Shown here: positions 63,991 through 64,000 of the stretch, piece by piece | Position numbering within the stretch: the first letter of the stretch is position 1 | Layout of the letters: every line of letters begins with the position of its first letter | NCBI RefSeq assembly: GCF_009380155.1 | Contig: NZ_WHUV01000003.1 | Coordinates: forward strand, 496,001-560,000 | Length of the DNA: 64,000 nucleotides | From: Pseudomonas piscis | GTDB lineage: Bacteria; Pseudomonadota; Gammaproteobacteria; Pseudomonadales; Pseudomonadaceae | Direction of reading: 5' to 3' | Translations under genes and position numbers: made by a program | The notes under the pieces: generated by a model | What the model was told of the DNA's origin: nothing | What the model saw: the letters and a program-made list of their open reading frames with translations, nothing else | Database searches by the model: none

Positions 63991-64000
63991 GCTGGGCTCT

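Overview
This 64 kb window is a high-GC gammaproteobacterial chromosome segment, almost certainly from the Pseudomonas fluorescens group (protegens/chlororaphis-like). The call rests on gene content: a complete Entner-Doudoroff and glucose-uptake locus (gap, edd, glk, gltR, gtrS, gtsABCD, oprB, mutarotase, hexR, zwf, pgl, eda), an arcDABC arginine deiminase operon, a GcsR-controlled glycine cleavage operon, hemO beside a FecIR/TonB heme-type receptor system, and REP elements with the GGAGCGAGGCTTGC signature. No rRNA, tRNA, CRISPR array, prophage or intact insertion sequence was seen.

Layout. 1-4.8 kb: tripartite efflux operon (emrB-like, cut by the window edge; emrA-like; NodT-type outer membrane factor) with a divergent LysR regulator. 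5.0-7.05 kb: three small genes (two DUF416-like flanking a DUF2750-like), followed by an AT-rich gene-poor stretch. 7.05-8.4 kb: Tat-exported flavin amine oxidase. 8.45-13.9 kb: LysR regulator followed by an AadA-like nucleotidyltransferase, divergent from an adenosine-deaminase-like gene, an MFS transporter and an adenine-deaminase-like gene; this looks like a purine or N6-substituted-purine (possibly cytokinin) salvage locus. 13.9-18.1 kb: AraC regulator, PhyH dioxygenase, nadA, RDD membrane protein, cold-shock protein. 18.5-26.3 kb: gcvH-gcvP-sdaA-gcvT with upstream gcsR, a near-consensus sigma-54 promoter and three TyrR-type boxes. 26.5-34.5 kb: DUF5064 gene, arcD-arcA-arcB-arcC with an Anr-like box, a divergent second arcD paralogue and a coupled AlkA-type glycosylase. 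34.5-39.4 kb: a CoA-transferase with an apparently permuted domain order, a chemoreceptor, a YbaN/DUF454 protein and heme oxygenase. 39.5-43.9 kb: TonB receptor, FecR and FecI with Fur-like boxes. 44-62.7 kb: the glucose locus. 62.8-64 kb: class V aminotransferase.

How the genes work together. OprB and GtsABCD bring glucose in, Glk phosphorylates it, Zwf, Pgl, Edd and Eda convert it to pyruvate and glyceraldehyde-3-phosphate, and Gap continues. HexR (repressor) and GltR/GtrS (two-component system) are encoded among them. Candidate HexR boxes lie in the gap-edd and zwf leaders. A duplicated dyad-containing promoter module precedes both the epimerase/isomerase gene and gtsA. A-rich Hfq/Crc-type motifs sit in front of most of these operons and of the purine-deaminase operon. 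The arginine and glycine/serine operons supply ATP and one-carbon units from amino acids.

The least explained parts are the two-deaminase operon, the DUF416/DUF2750 cluster with its AT-rich tail, the permuted CoA-transferase and the shared glucose promoter module.
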